From assembly GCF_002272875.1 (NCBI RefSeq), contig NZ_MLAN01000002.1, positions 124,001-188,000 on the forward strand: 64,000 nt of DNA. Direction: 5' to 3'. Positions 18,324-25,584 of the stretch are shown in pieces. The position numbers and the translations under genes are program-made. The stretch's first letter is position 1, and each line of letters opens with the position of its first letter. Under the pieces are notes generated by a model. That model saw only the letters and a program-made list of their open reading frames with translations, was not told the origin of the DNA and did not search any database. The stretch comes from Helicobacter sp. 11S02629-2 (GTDB lineage Bacteria > Campylobacterota > Campylobacteria > Campylobacterales > Helicobacteraceae).

Positions 18324-18724
18324 TAACCTTCCTTATAAAACACCAATCTAACAACACGCACAGACATGGTTAAAGGCTATGCAAGATGGTAAAAATAATG
18401 TTACTTTGCTTGGATCCTACTATCATTTTTTTGTTATAAGGTGATCCAATGGGTGCCCATATATAAAAAATAAAAATATTGCACTAATGATCGTTGTAAA
18501 CTAGTATTTGATCGTTGTTTATTTAACACTTATCCTTAAAAAGTAAAAAATATATAAACTTTAAAGCCTATCATCATTATGTGATAAAAATTTAGTTAAC
18601 TTAAATCTTTCTTAAATACTACTTCTGAAGCAGTTTAGATTCTATATTTACACACCTTAAGCTCTCGCTAAGTACCCAAATAGGCTTTATCTTAGTTTAA
18701 GCTCAATATATTATAATTCTACTT

Positions 18725-18739
18725 AACACAATATGTGTT
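18725..18739. promoter_or_regulatory. perfect inverted repeat, possible operator upstream of glnB-amtB
   Basis: Six-base arms AACACA and TGTGTT flank ATA. It lies about 145 bases before the glnB start and about 95 before the candidate -10 box. It looks like a dimeric regulator site; the regulator is unknown. Confidence 0.35.
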
Positions 18740-18833
18740 TATATTAATTAACCATTGATATATTGCATATTTAGAAGGCTTAAAAACCTCACTTAAACTC
18801 CACTAGGCTTAATAGTCTCCATAGGTGATACTC

Positions 18834-18839
18834 TATAAT
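18834..18839 (+). promoter_or_regulatory. candidate -10 box of the glnB-amtB promoter
   Basis: A perfect TATAAT lies 43 bases before the glnB ATG. No good -35 box is present 17 bases upstream, which is usual for Campylobacterota promoters. I found no GG-N10-GC sigma-54 element here. Confidence 0.5.
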
Positions 18840-18882
18840 GCTAGAGTTTATCTAACATCAAAAACCACAAGGAGTATTTCAC

Positions 18883-19233
18883 ATGAGCAATCAAATCTAT
18901 AAGATAGAAATCACAACTAAACACAACAAGATAGGCATGCTAAGAGATGCTTACTTTAAAGAGGGCATAACTGGCATGACTATTATTAACGTAAGTGGCC
19001 AGGGTAACCAAAAAGGCAAGGTTGAGATCTATAGGGGCTCTCAGATAACAGCTAACTTAATGCCGCGCATAAGAGTTGAGATAATAGCCAAAGAAGAAGA
19101 CGTAGAAAGGATAAAAGACATAGCACTTAAAACGCTAGCAAGCGGGCAAGTAGGAGATGGCAAGATAGTCATCTTACCTGTTGCAGATGTTATACGCATA
19201 CGCACAGGGCAAAGTGGCTATGAGGCTATTTAG
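18883..19233 (+). CDS. glnB: PII nitrogen regulatory protein
   Basis: This is a PII-family signal protein of 116 residues, trimeric in the family, sensing ATP/ADP and 2-oxoglutarate. Typical blocks are GITGMTIINVSG, QKGKVEIYRG, the B-loop TLASGQVGDGKIVILPV and the C-loop IRIRTGQSG. The T-loop keeps Tyr50, equivalent to E. coli Tyr46. The uridylylated Tyr51 equivalent is isoleucine (residue 55, YRGSQI). GlnD-type uridylylation is therefore unlikely. It sits 25 bases before amtB, the classic arrangement in which PII plugs the ammonium channel. The gene could equally be called glnK. Confidence 0.92.
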   Translation: MSNQIYKIEITTKHNKIGMLRDAYFKEGITGMTIINVSGQGNQKGKVEIYRGSQITANLMPRIRVEIIAKEEDVERIKDIALKTLASGQVGDGKIVILPVADVIRIRTGQSGYEAI

Positions 19234-19258
19234 GATTCTAAATACAAAAAAAGGATAG

Positions 19259-20500
19259 ATGATGATAGATGGGGCAAATACAGTTTTTATACTCTTATGT
19301 ACTATGTTAGTACTTCTTATGACACCAGCACTGGCTATGTTTTACTCTGGGATGACTAAGTCTAAGAACGCACTAAGTACGATTATGAACAGTTTTGTAG
19401 TCTTTGGAGTTGTCGCTATAGAGTGGGCTCTCATAGGCTTTACTTTAAGCTTTGGACACGACACTGGCATAGGTATCATAGGAGGTTTTAACTTCTTTGC
19501 TTTAGAGAATCTAAAAGGCGTTAATGAAAATGGCGTGCCTAATCTCTTATTTATGCTATTTCAGATGATGTTTGCCATCATCAGCACAGCCATCATCGGC
19601 GGCTCGCTAGTTGGGCGTGTGCGATTTAGCGTTATCATCATCTTTACTACGCTTTGGAGTTTGATAGTTTATAACATCCTAGCACACGCTACATGGAGTG
19701 AAAATGGCTTTTTACTTCATAGAGGTGGGCTAGACTTTGCAGGTGGAGGCGTGGTGCATATAAGTGCTGGTATCGCAGGGCTTGTGGGTGCTTTAGTCAT
19801 AGGCTGTAGAAAAAGCCATATGATAGAAGGCAATATGCCTCATAACCTCCCTTTTAGCTTTTTAGGTGCCATGCTACTTTTCTTTGGCTGGCTTGGCTTT
19901 AACGCAGGGAGTAGTGGGGCTATAGATGAAGTAGCAGTTCATGCCCTAGTAGCCACTATACTAGCAGCAGCTGCTGGACTGCTTGGCTGGCTAAGTATAG
20001 AGTGGATAAAGTATAAAAAGCCTACTTTACTAGGTGGGACTACGGGGCTTATAGCAGGTCTTGTCGCCATCACTCCAGCTGCTGGCTATGTCAGTCCCAT
20101 ACCTGCTGTGATAATAGGCTTTCTAGCCTCTCCACTTTGCTTTTTTGGTATAAGCTATGTAAAGGCTAAGCTAAAGTATGACGATACACTTGATGCCTTT
20201 GGCTTGCACGGTATAGGTGGTATCTGGGGTGGTATAGCTACGGGTCTTTTTGCAAGCTCAGGCATTAATGACGCAGTAGGCAAGATAGCATCAGAAGGGC
20301 TTTTTTACAGTGGTAGCTTTCACCTTTTAGGAGAGCAAGTCTTTGGAGTGCTTTTTAGCATCATACTTTCTGGTGTGGTTAGCTTTGTGATATTTAAGAT
20401 TCTATCTTTGTTTATGAGGCTACGTGTGGAGGATAGGGCAGAAGATGATGGCTTAGATGTAAGCTTGCATGGTGAAGAAGCCTATAATATCTTAGAGTAG
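19259..20500 (+). CDS. amtB: ammonium transporter
   Basis: This is an Amt/Rh-family channel of 413 residues with about eleven membrane helices. The conserved pore histidines are His167 (GGGVVHISAGIAGLVGA) and His317 (GLHGIGGIWGG). The FYSGMTKSKNAL block near the N-terminus and GWLGFNAGS are also typical. It takes up ammonium and is controlled by the PII protein encoded just upstream. Tandem ATG codons lie at 19259; the second is equally possible. Confidence 0.95.
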   Translation: MMIDGANTVFILLCTMLVLLMTPALAMFYSGMTKSKNALSTIMNSFVVFGVVAIEWALIGFTLSFGHDTGIGIIGGFNFFALENLKGVNENGVPNLLFMLFQMMFAIISTAIIGGSLVGRVRFSVIIIFTTLWSLIVYNILAHATWSENGFLLHRGGLDFAGGGVVHISAGIAGLVGALVIGCRKSHMIEGNMPHNLPFSFLGAMLLFFGWLGFNAGSSGAIDEVAVHALVATILAAAAGLLGWLSIEWIKYKKPTLLGGTTGLIAGLVAITPAAGYVSPIPAVIIGFLASPLCFFGISYVKAKLKYDDTLDAFGLHGIGGIWGGIATGLFASSGINDAVGKIASEGLFYSGSFHLLGEQVFGVLFSIILSGVVSFVIFKILSLFMRLRVEDRAEDDGLDVSLHGEEAYNILE

Positions 20501-20831
20501 GGCAAGGGCTTTTTAAGAAGGGACTAAAAACTTGTAAGGTTAATGTTTCTTGAGAAACACTGACTATCTAAGAGATCTTTTTCTTTCTTAATAATGATGG
20601 GAAGTAAAACTAATATAAATGCATAAAAACATTTTTTATAGAATCTAAAAATACATAATTGCCATGCTATCTTTTAGTCTCCTAGCACAATGACATGTTA
20701 TGTGATAAGCCATATAGCCTTTTTAGCGCTTCTATTTACGTTAACCTGAACTTTAATCTAAATTTGAACTTTTAAAAACATCCTCTATAAGCTAAAATCA
20801 CAAAATGATATTTTAAAAAAGGAGGCACTTA
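20501..20831. other. intergenic region with a palindrome, before the glycosyltransferase
   Basis: No gene is seen. It holds the palindrome TGTTTCT-TG-AGAAACA at 20544-20559, which recurs beyond the glycosyltransferase. A GGAGG ribosome binding site lies at its right end (20821-20825). The promoter of the glycosyltransferase must lie here but no clear box was found. Confidence 0.45.
20544..20559. repeat. palindrome, left copy flanking the glycosyltransferase
   Basis: Seven-base arms TGTTTCT and AGAAACA flank TG. An almost identical palindrome lies at 22553-22572 on the other side of the glycosyltransferase gene. No T-run follows, so a terminator role is not supported. Confidence 0.55.
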
Positions 20832-20844
20832 GTGATAGAAGGCA

Positions 20845-22263
20845 GTGATCGCTTCAAGGGGGGGGGGGGGGGGAAATCTCTCACCTAGAGAGATGAACTT
20901 AGATAATCTAGATAATAGTAGTGCAAGCAGCACATTAAAGCAGGCATCTTTATTGGATAAGGCTAGATTAGAAGAAAGCAAGATTGAAAGTGGTGTTAAA
21001 AGCAAGGCTAAAGAGATAAGATTTAAAAACTTAGATCTAGCTAGTCCTAGCTTTATAGAATCTTGTAAAGAAGCCTTGCTAGAGTATAACAAAGCCTTAG
21101 AGCATCCAAGTGCCTTAGTTTCTCTAATAGTCTCAAACTATAATAATAAAGCCTATATAGATGAGTGTATAAATAGTCTAAGAGAGCAAAGCTTTAAGGA
21201 GCTAGAAATCATCATAGTTGATGATGCTTCAAGTGATGATAGTTTGACACTATTAAAAAAGCACGCAGATGAAGATAAGCGTATAAGACTTTTTGAAAGC
21301 AAGCAAAGAAGTGGCCATCCAAGTCTTGCTAGAAACTATGGTGTAAGCATAGCTAAGGGTGAGTATATAGCCTTTGTAGATAGTGATGACTACCTTGCAC
21401 TAGACTGCGTTGAAAGCCATCTTAAAGCTATAGAATCTAGTGATGCAGATATGGCTTACTGTGTTAATAATATCTATAATGAAGCTAAAGATGAATACAC
21501 TCACAGTCCTTTTAGAGCAAGACATGCTAGCAAAACAGGTGCTTTAGTATTTAAAGCTAGTGAGGCTAACTCTAACTTTTGGCGCCACTTTAACGCGGGT
21601 GCTTGCTTTAAGATGTATAAAAAAGAGTTTTTTCTAAAAGAAGGACTTTGCTTTCAAGACTGTGACTTTGAAGATACAGATGTTTCTTTTATAGCCTTTG
21701 CTTGTGCTAAAAAGATCTGCTTTGTGCCTAGACTTCTCTACACAGCTAGGATGAATAAGCGTTATGGGGTAAATAGAGGCAATATGGATAGCACCATAGC
21801 TAAGCTTTCAAATCCACTAGATGGCATAAGGATCATAACTAGGTCTTATGAAGTCATAAAACAAAGAGGTATAAAGGGACTAGAAGAGGGTTTGCTTTAT
21901 GCTTACTTTGATGTTTGTACTTACTATCTAAACTTTTTTACAGAGGAATCTAATCTTTTTGATAGTCTAAGGGAAGCTAGGGAGCTACTAGCTAGTGTGC
22001 TTAGAGATAACCCAGATATAAGATACATCTACTTTAAGTCAGGTGAGAAGAAGCTTTTATTTATGCTTTTAGATGCAACGCCTTTAAAGTTTATAGTAGA
22101 GTGCATGGTGTCTATAAGATGTGGTGCTTATGGGAGTTTAAAGGAACGCTTGCTTAATGGCATAGATAAAAGTAAATATCAAAACTATCCTAAGCCAATG
22201 AAGCTAATTATATATTCATATAAGATTTTTATTAGACTATTAAGGCGTAAGTCTTGCTTTTAG
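20845..22263 (+). CDS. family 2 glycosyltransferase with a poly-G tract at its start, probably phase-variable (OFF as sequenced)
   Basis: The GT-A domain starts near residue 90: VSLIVSNYNNKAYIDECI, IIIVDDASSDDS, ARNYGVSIAKGEYIAFVDSDDY with the DXD-like DSDD. A long C-terminal part follows. It would add a sugar to a surface glycan; the acceptor is unknown. A run of 16 G lies at 20858-20873. The only start with a good ribosome binding site is GTG 20832, six bases after GGAGG. From it the 16-G frame ends at a TAG within about 20 codons. A run of 15 or 18 G would join it to this frame. Alternative in-frame starts are GTG 20845 and ATG 20893, both with weak ribosome binding sites. Confidence 0.85.
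   Translation: MIASRGGGGGNLSPREMNLDNLDNSSASSTLKQASLLDKARLEESKIESGVKSKAKEIRFKNLDLASPSFIESCKEALLEYNKALEHPSALVSLIVSNYNNKAYIDECINSLREQSFKELEIIIVDDASSDDSLTLLKKHADEDKRIRLFESKQRSGHPSLARNYGVSIAKGEYIAFVDSDDYLALDCVESHLKAIESSDADMAYCVNNIYNEAKDEYTHSPFRARHASKTGALVFKASEANSNFWRHFNAGACFKMYKKEFFLKEGLCFQDCDFEDTDVSFIAFACAKKICFVPRLLYTARMNKRYGVNRGNMDSTIAKLSNPLDGIRIITRSYEVIKQRGIKGLEEGLLYAYFDVCTYYLNFFTEESNLFDSLREARELLASVLRDNPDIRYIYFKSGEKKLLFMLLDATPLKFIVECMVSIRCGAYGSLKERLLNGIDKSKYQNYPKPMKLIIYSYKIFIRLLRRKSCF
20858..20873 (+). repeat. homopolymeric G tract (16 G), slippage-prone switch
   Basis: An uninterrupted run of 16 G lies within the first codons of the glycosyltransferase. Runs of this length vary by slipped-strand mispairing in Helicobacter and Campylobacter and switch surface-glycan genes on and off. 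It is the longest homopolymer in the window. Confidence 0.93.
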
Positions 22264-22666
22264 TAAGTCTATTGCTACATGCTTGCTATGGCTTGATCGC
22301 ATAAGCTAGCGTTAAGATGTCGAAGTTAAGATTACTGCACTAGGCTAGATGCCTTCTAGTTAAAATTAATACTTAATTTACATCATATTTTTATTTGACT
22401 ACTACATTAAGGCTGTATTGAACTACGGATTACCATAGGGTTAAAGTAGTCTTGTAATTACTATGTGGAGATTTCCACGTTGTGCGTACCATACTCCTAA
22501 TGTTAAGGCATAAGAATCTAAAAATTTAATATTTGAGATTGACTGACACTTTAATGTTTCTCAAGAAACATTCTAGCCTTGCAAATGCGAAGTCACTCCT
22601 TTTAGTTATCATTTAGTCACTGCATCGCATTAGTGTAAGCATCTAGATAAGACAAAAAGGAGAAGT
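22264..22666. other. intergenic region between the glycosyltransferase and flavodoxin
   Basis: No open gene is recognisable in these 403 bases. They contain a small hairpin (GTGGA-GATT-TCCAC, about 22465-22478), the right-hand palindrome at 22553-22572, and a GGAG ribosome binding site for the flavodoxin at the end. The rest shows nothing I can support. Confidence 0.4.
22553..22572. repeat. palindrome, right copy flanking the glycosyltransferase
   Basis: Nine-base perfect arms AATGTTTCT and AGAAACATT flank CA. It matches the palindrome at 20544-20559 with the two central bases in inverted orientation. It lies 95 bases upstream of the flavodoxin ATG, so it could also be an operator for that gene. 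Confidence 0.6.
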
Positions 22667-23167
22667 ATGAAAAACATAGTAGTTTATGACAGCCTAACGG
22701 GTAATACAAAAAAGCTAGCAGAGGCTATCGCTAAAAATCTTAACTGTGAGCTTAAGTGTGTAGGAGACTGTGAGGGGGAAAGCTTTGAAAACTATAAGCA
22801 AATCATCTTTGGATTCTATATAGATAAGGGGTTTATGGGAGTTGATGCAGAAAGGTTTACACAAAAGATTAGAGGTAAAAAAGTTGGCATATTTTATACG
22901 CTTGGAGGGGATCCAAAAAGTGATCGAGCTAGCGCTTTGAAAGAAAGGATAAAAGAGTTTTTTAAGGCTAATGATAATGAGATAGTTAAGGTTTTTTACT
23001 GTCAAGGAGCTATAAGTGATATACAACTTGAAGCTGCAAGAAAGAGGGCACTTGCTGAAGGAAGTCCTATAACGCCTCAAAGGGAGGTCTTTTGGAAGGA
23101 AGGTAAAAAACATCCTAATGACAAGGATGTGCAAGAAGCAGTAGCTGCTTTTAAAGACTTTAAGTAA
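22667..23167 (+). CDS. flavodoxin-family protein
   Basis: This 166-residue protein begins with the FMN phosphate-binding loop of flavodoxins (YDSLTGNTKKLAEAIA). FGFYIDKGFM and the third loop FYTLGGDP follow. A C-terminal extension (EGSPITPQREVFWKEGKKHP) is absent from classic electron-transfer flavodoxin, so this is a flavodoxin-like reductase or carrier rather than FldA. An AAGGAG ribosome binding site precedes the ATG. The physiological partner is unknown. Confidence 0.8.
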   Translation: MKNIVVYDSLTGNTKKLAEAIAKNLNCELKCVGDCEGESFENYKQIIFGFYIDKGFMGVDAERFTQKIRGKKVGIFYTLGGDPKSDRASALKERIKEFFKANDNEIVKVFYCQGAISDIQLEAARKRALAEGSPITPQREVFWKEGKKHPNDKDVQEAVAAFKDFK

Positions 23168-23207
23168 GATTAATAGAATCTTTTAGTAGCTAAGTGATGA
23201 CTTTGGC

Positions 23208-23227
23208 AGCCTTAAGCAAAGGCTTTA
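23208..23227. terminator. weak hairpin between convergent flavodoxin and aroK genes
   Basis: AGCCTT and AAGGCT pair around AAGCA, followed by only a short T stretch. It sits in the convergent gap, where a bidirectional terminator is expected. Confidence 0.35.
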
Positions 23228-23237
23228 AAAAAGGCTT

Positions 23238-23759
23238 TTAAGGGAGTTTGTAGCTGCTTAAAAGCTTTAATATGCAATCTTTAACTACTAAGGGTTCTAA
23301 GTTGCCATCTACTATAAACTTAGCTTTCCTATATATAGAATCTCTTTTTTTAAAAAGCTCTAAAGCTATGGCTTCGTTTTTAAATAAAGGTCTTGAAGCA
23401 TCACTCCTTAGTCTTTCTTTTATGACTTCAAAACTAGTGTCTAGGTAGATGTTTACACCTAAGGGTTTTGTGTCATTAAAACAGGGCATGCCACCTCCTG
23501 TAGCTATGACTAGTGAGTGGTCATTAGAGTGTGCATCTATAAACATCTTTTCTAGACCTCTAAAGTAGCTTTCACTTCTTGCGGCAAAGATCTCTTTTAC
23601 ACTCATATTAAGCTTAGATTCTATCCAAGCATCACTATCTAGAAAGGTGTAGTTTAACTCACTTGCTAGGAGCTTTCCTACCGTGCTTTTTCCACTTCCC
23701 ATAAAACCTATAAGTACTATATTTTCTTTACTGAAGTGTGATTTTGTAGGTGTTGGCAT
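23238..23759 (-). CDS. aroK: shikimate kinase
   Basis: This enzyme phosphorylates shikimate at the 3-hydroxyl in the chorismate pathway. The 173-residue protein has Walker A GFMGSGKSTVGK (residues 18-29), FLDSDAWIESK for substrate and Mg contact, and ATGGGMPC. The start at 23759 gives a 12-residue extension before the core and overlaps the upstream AMIN-domain gene by 32 bases. The next-door AMIN gene is a neighbour of aroK in H. pylori as well, so the pair is a conserved unit. Confidence 0.95.
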   Translation of the reverse strand: MPTPTKSHFSKENIVLIGFMGSGKSTVGKLLASELNYTFLDSDAWIESKLNMSVKEIFAARSESYFRGLEKMFIDAHSNDHSLVIATGGGMPCFNDTKPLGVNIYLDTSFEVIKERLRSDASRPLFKNEAIALELFKKRDSIYRKAKFIVDGNLEPLVVKDCILKLLSSYKLP

Positions 23760-24345
23760 TTCTTGCTACCTTATACTTATATTGTCCATCTAAAGTGAGG
23801 GTAACTCTATAAAAGGTAGCATGCGTTTCAACGCTTACAGCACTAAAGTACTGTAAGTTAGTTTTGACTTGGCTACTAAACTCATCTCTAGATTCCCTCT
23901 TATAATCCATAATTATACGCATAGGAGAGGCAAGAAGGAAGCTTCTTTCTAGTTTAAGTGGGCTTAGGATCTCAAGTGAGTTTTTTAGTATGTAAAAGTC
24001 AAATTTGTAGAGATTAAAGTAACGTTTATTTATATCTTTTAGTGCTTCATCTTGTGAGATCTTTATAGGGTAGTGCCAGTCTATGCTTGTATCTAGCTTG
24101 ATAGTTTTAGTGGCAGTTGAGCCATCTATGTTTTTATAGTTTATGATTATGGAATCTAACTCCCTAGCAGTACTTGGTAACTTTACATTTAAAGAATCTA
24201 AAAAAGGCTTAGGTGCTTTATCTTGCATATCTATAAAGTCTCTTTGATTAAGCTTGGACTGGAAGGGATTATCCCTAGCTTGAAGGCTTAAGGCTAGTGA
24301 GGAAGCAAGGACTAAGAATATAAGTTTTGATGCAAGAGAGTTCAT
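23728..24345 (-). CDS. secreted AMIN-domain-like protein
   Basis: This 205-residue protein has a signal peptide (MNSLASKLIFLVLASSLALSL, cleavage near QA-RDNPF). Its C-terminal half resembles the AMIN fold, seen in periplasmic proteins that bind peptidoglycan or secretin rims (SPMRIIMDYKRES, HATFYRVTLTLDGQYKYKV). The start is the ATG at 24345, which has an AAGGA ribosome binding site. The frame is open a further 12 codons upstream into the preceding gene, but the signal peptide argues for the shorter form. The function in the periplasm is unknown. Confidence 0.75.
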   Translation of the reverse strand: MNSLASKLIFLVLASSLALSLQARDNPFQSKLNQRDFIDMQDKAPKPFLDSLNVKLPSTARELDSIIINYKNIDGSTATKTIKLDTSIDWHYPIKISQDEALKDINKRYFNLYKFDFYILKNSLEILSPLKLERSFLLASPMRIIMDYKRESRDEFSSQVKTNLQYFSAVSVETHATFYRVTLTLDGQYKYKVARNANTYKITLQ

Positions 24346-24364
24346 ACTTTTCCTTTTTTGTGCT

Positions 24365-25432
24365 TTATTGTTTGCTTTCAAAGCTTTCTAGATAGCTAGC
24401 TATAACTTGGCTAACTCCTTCTTTTAGCCCAACTTGTGGCTTAAAGCCTAGCTTTTCTAGCTTGCTTACATCCATAACTTTTTGCATAACGCCATCTGGC
24501 TTTGATATATCATGCACTAAAGAGCCCTTAAAGCCAACTATGTCTTTTATCATCCCTGCGAGTTCAGCTATGCTTATATCTTTGCCATAGCCTACATTTA
24601 TGTGAGTGTTTCTTATCTCTTTTTTATCAGCTATCAAGTCTTTAAAGTTTACATTTTTAGCTACAAATACGCAGGCTTTGGCTAAGTCACTACTATGTAA
24701 AAACTCCCTTCTTGGACGCCCACTTCCCCAAATTATTACACTATCTTTAGTAATGCCAAAGTTTTTGAGATAAGCCTTGATGTCTTTTATATCACTTGGG
24801 CACTCATCTTTAAGATTGTTTTTTACTAAGTCTAGCTTGCCTTCTTCTAGCCACTTAGCAAGCACTATCTTTCTAATGAGTGCTGGCATGACGTGCGAGC
24901 TAGCTAGGTTATAGTTGTCATTAGGCCCATACATATTAGTAGGCATAAGGCTTATAAAGTTAGTTTTATACTGAAGGTTATAGCTTTCACAGAGTTTAAG
25001 ACCGGCGATTTTGGCTATAGCGTAGGGTTCGTTAGTGTACTCTAGTGGAGCAGTAAGGAGACTATCTTCTTTTATAGGGCAGGGTGCATTTTTAGGATAG
25101 ATACAACTACTTCCTAGAAAGATTAGCTTTTTAACGCCACTTAGGTAGGCAGAGTGGATGACATTATTTTGTATAGTTAGGTTTTCATACAAAAAGTCAG
25201 CCCTATAAGTGTTATTAGCCAAGATTCCACCAACTTTAGCAGCTGCTAGGAAGACTACATCAGGCTTTTGTTCTTCAAAAAACTTTTTAACTGCGACTGT
25301 GTCTAGCAAGTCAAGCTCTGATTTATTTCTTACTAAAAGATTACTAAAATCTTGATCGCTTAGCTCTTTATGTATGCTAGAGCCTACAAGACCTCTATGG
25401 CCAGCTATAAAAATCTTAGAATCTTTATGCAT
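24365..25432 (-). CDS. fcl: GDP-L-fucose synthase-like NDP-sugar epimerase/reductase
   Basis: This is an extended-SDR sugar enzyme of 355 residues. The N-terminal FIAGHRGLVGSSI binds NADP. LAAAKVGGI, SSCIYP with the catalytic serine, YAIAK with Tyr and Lys, and PTNMYGPND are typical of GDP-4-keto-6-deoxymannose epimerase/reductase (Fcl/WcaG). An insert of about 35 residues before IWGSGRPRREFLHSSDLA resembles Campylobacter homologues that act on heptoses, so the sugar may not be fucose. No gmd is in the window. The start is ATG 25432 with a GAGG ribosome binding site, not the GTG four codons upstream. Confidence 0.85.
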   Translation of the reverse strand: MHKDSKIFIAGHRGLVGSSIHKELSDQDFSNLLVRNKSELDLLDTVAVKKFFEEQKPDVVFLAAAKVGGILANNTYRADFLYENLTIQNNVIHSAYLSGVKKLIFLGSSCIYPKNAPCPIKEDSLLTAPLEYTNEPYAIAKIAGLKLCESYNLQYKTNFISLMPTNMYGPNDNYNLASSHVMPALIRKIVLAKWLEEGKLDLVKNNLKDECPSDIKDIKAYLKNFGITKDSVIIWGSGRPRREFLHSSDLAKACVFVAKNVNFKDLIADKKEIRNTHINVGYGKDISIAELAGMIKDIVGFKGSLVHDISKPDGVMQKVMDVSKLEKLGFKPQVGLKEGVSQVIASYLESFESKQ

Positions 25433-25532
25433 GAAAGTCCTCACTTACTTGAAAATAGATGCGTTTTTTAAATTATACCCTTCATATGAAAGTTTAAAAA
25501 ATTAAAGTGGATTCTATCACAAGCATTATAAA

Positions 25533-25546
25533 GGAACTATTTTTGC
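25533..25546 (+). promoter_or_regulatory. sigma-54 (-24/-12) promoter of flgE
   Basis: GG at 25533-25534 and GC at 25545-25546 are exactly ten bases apart, and the -12 element reads TTTTGCTT. This matches the RpoN consensus well at -12 and moderately at -24 (AGGAAC). Hook genes are RpoN/FlgR-dependent in Helicobacter. The transcription start would lie near 25558, about 27 bases before the flgE ATG. Confidence 0.75.
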
Positions 25547-25584
25547 TTTTATGAGTTAAATATTTCAATACCAAAAGGATTACT

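Larger units (their letters stand above)
18324..18882. other. 559-bp divergent intergenic region (cetB-like / glnB)
   Basis: No gene is seen here. Two small inverted repeats stand out: ATGGG-TG-CCCAT at about 18449-18460, and AACACA-ATA-TGTGTT at 18725-18739. A TATAAT lies at 18834-18839 near glnB. The rest is AT-rich. The length suggests regulation of both flanking operons or a small RNA, but I cannot support an RNA from sequence. Confidence 0.45.

Noticed and set aside
18449-18460. ATGGG-TG-CCCAT as a strong operator
   Set aside because: Arms are only five bases and the site is alone; listed only within the intergenic description.
22715-23134. 139-codon minus-strand frame over the flavodoxin gene
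   Set aside because: No ribosome binding site or family match; the flavodoxin frame fully explains the sequence.
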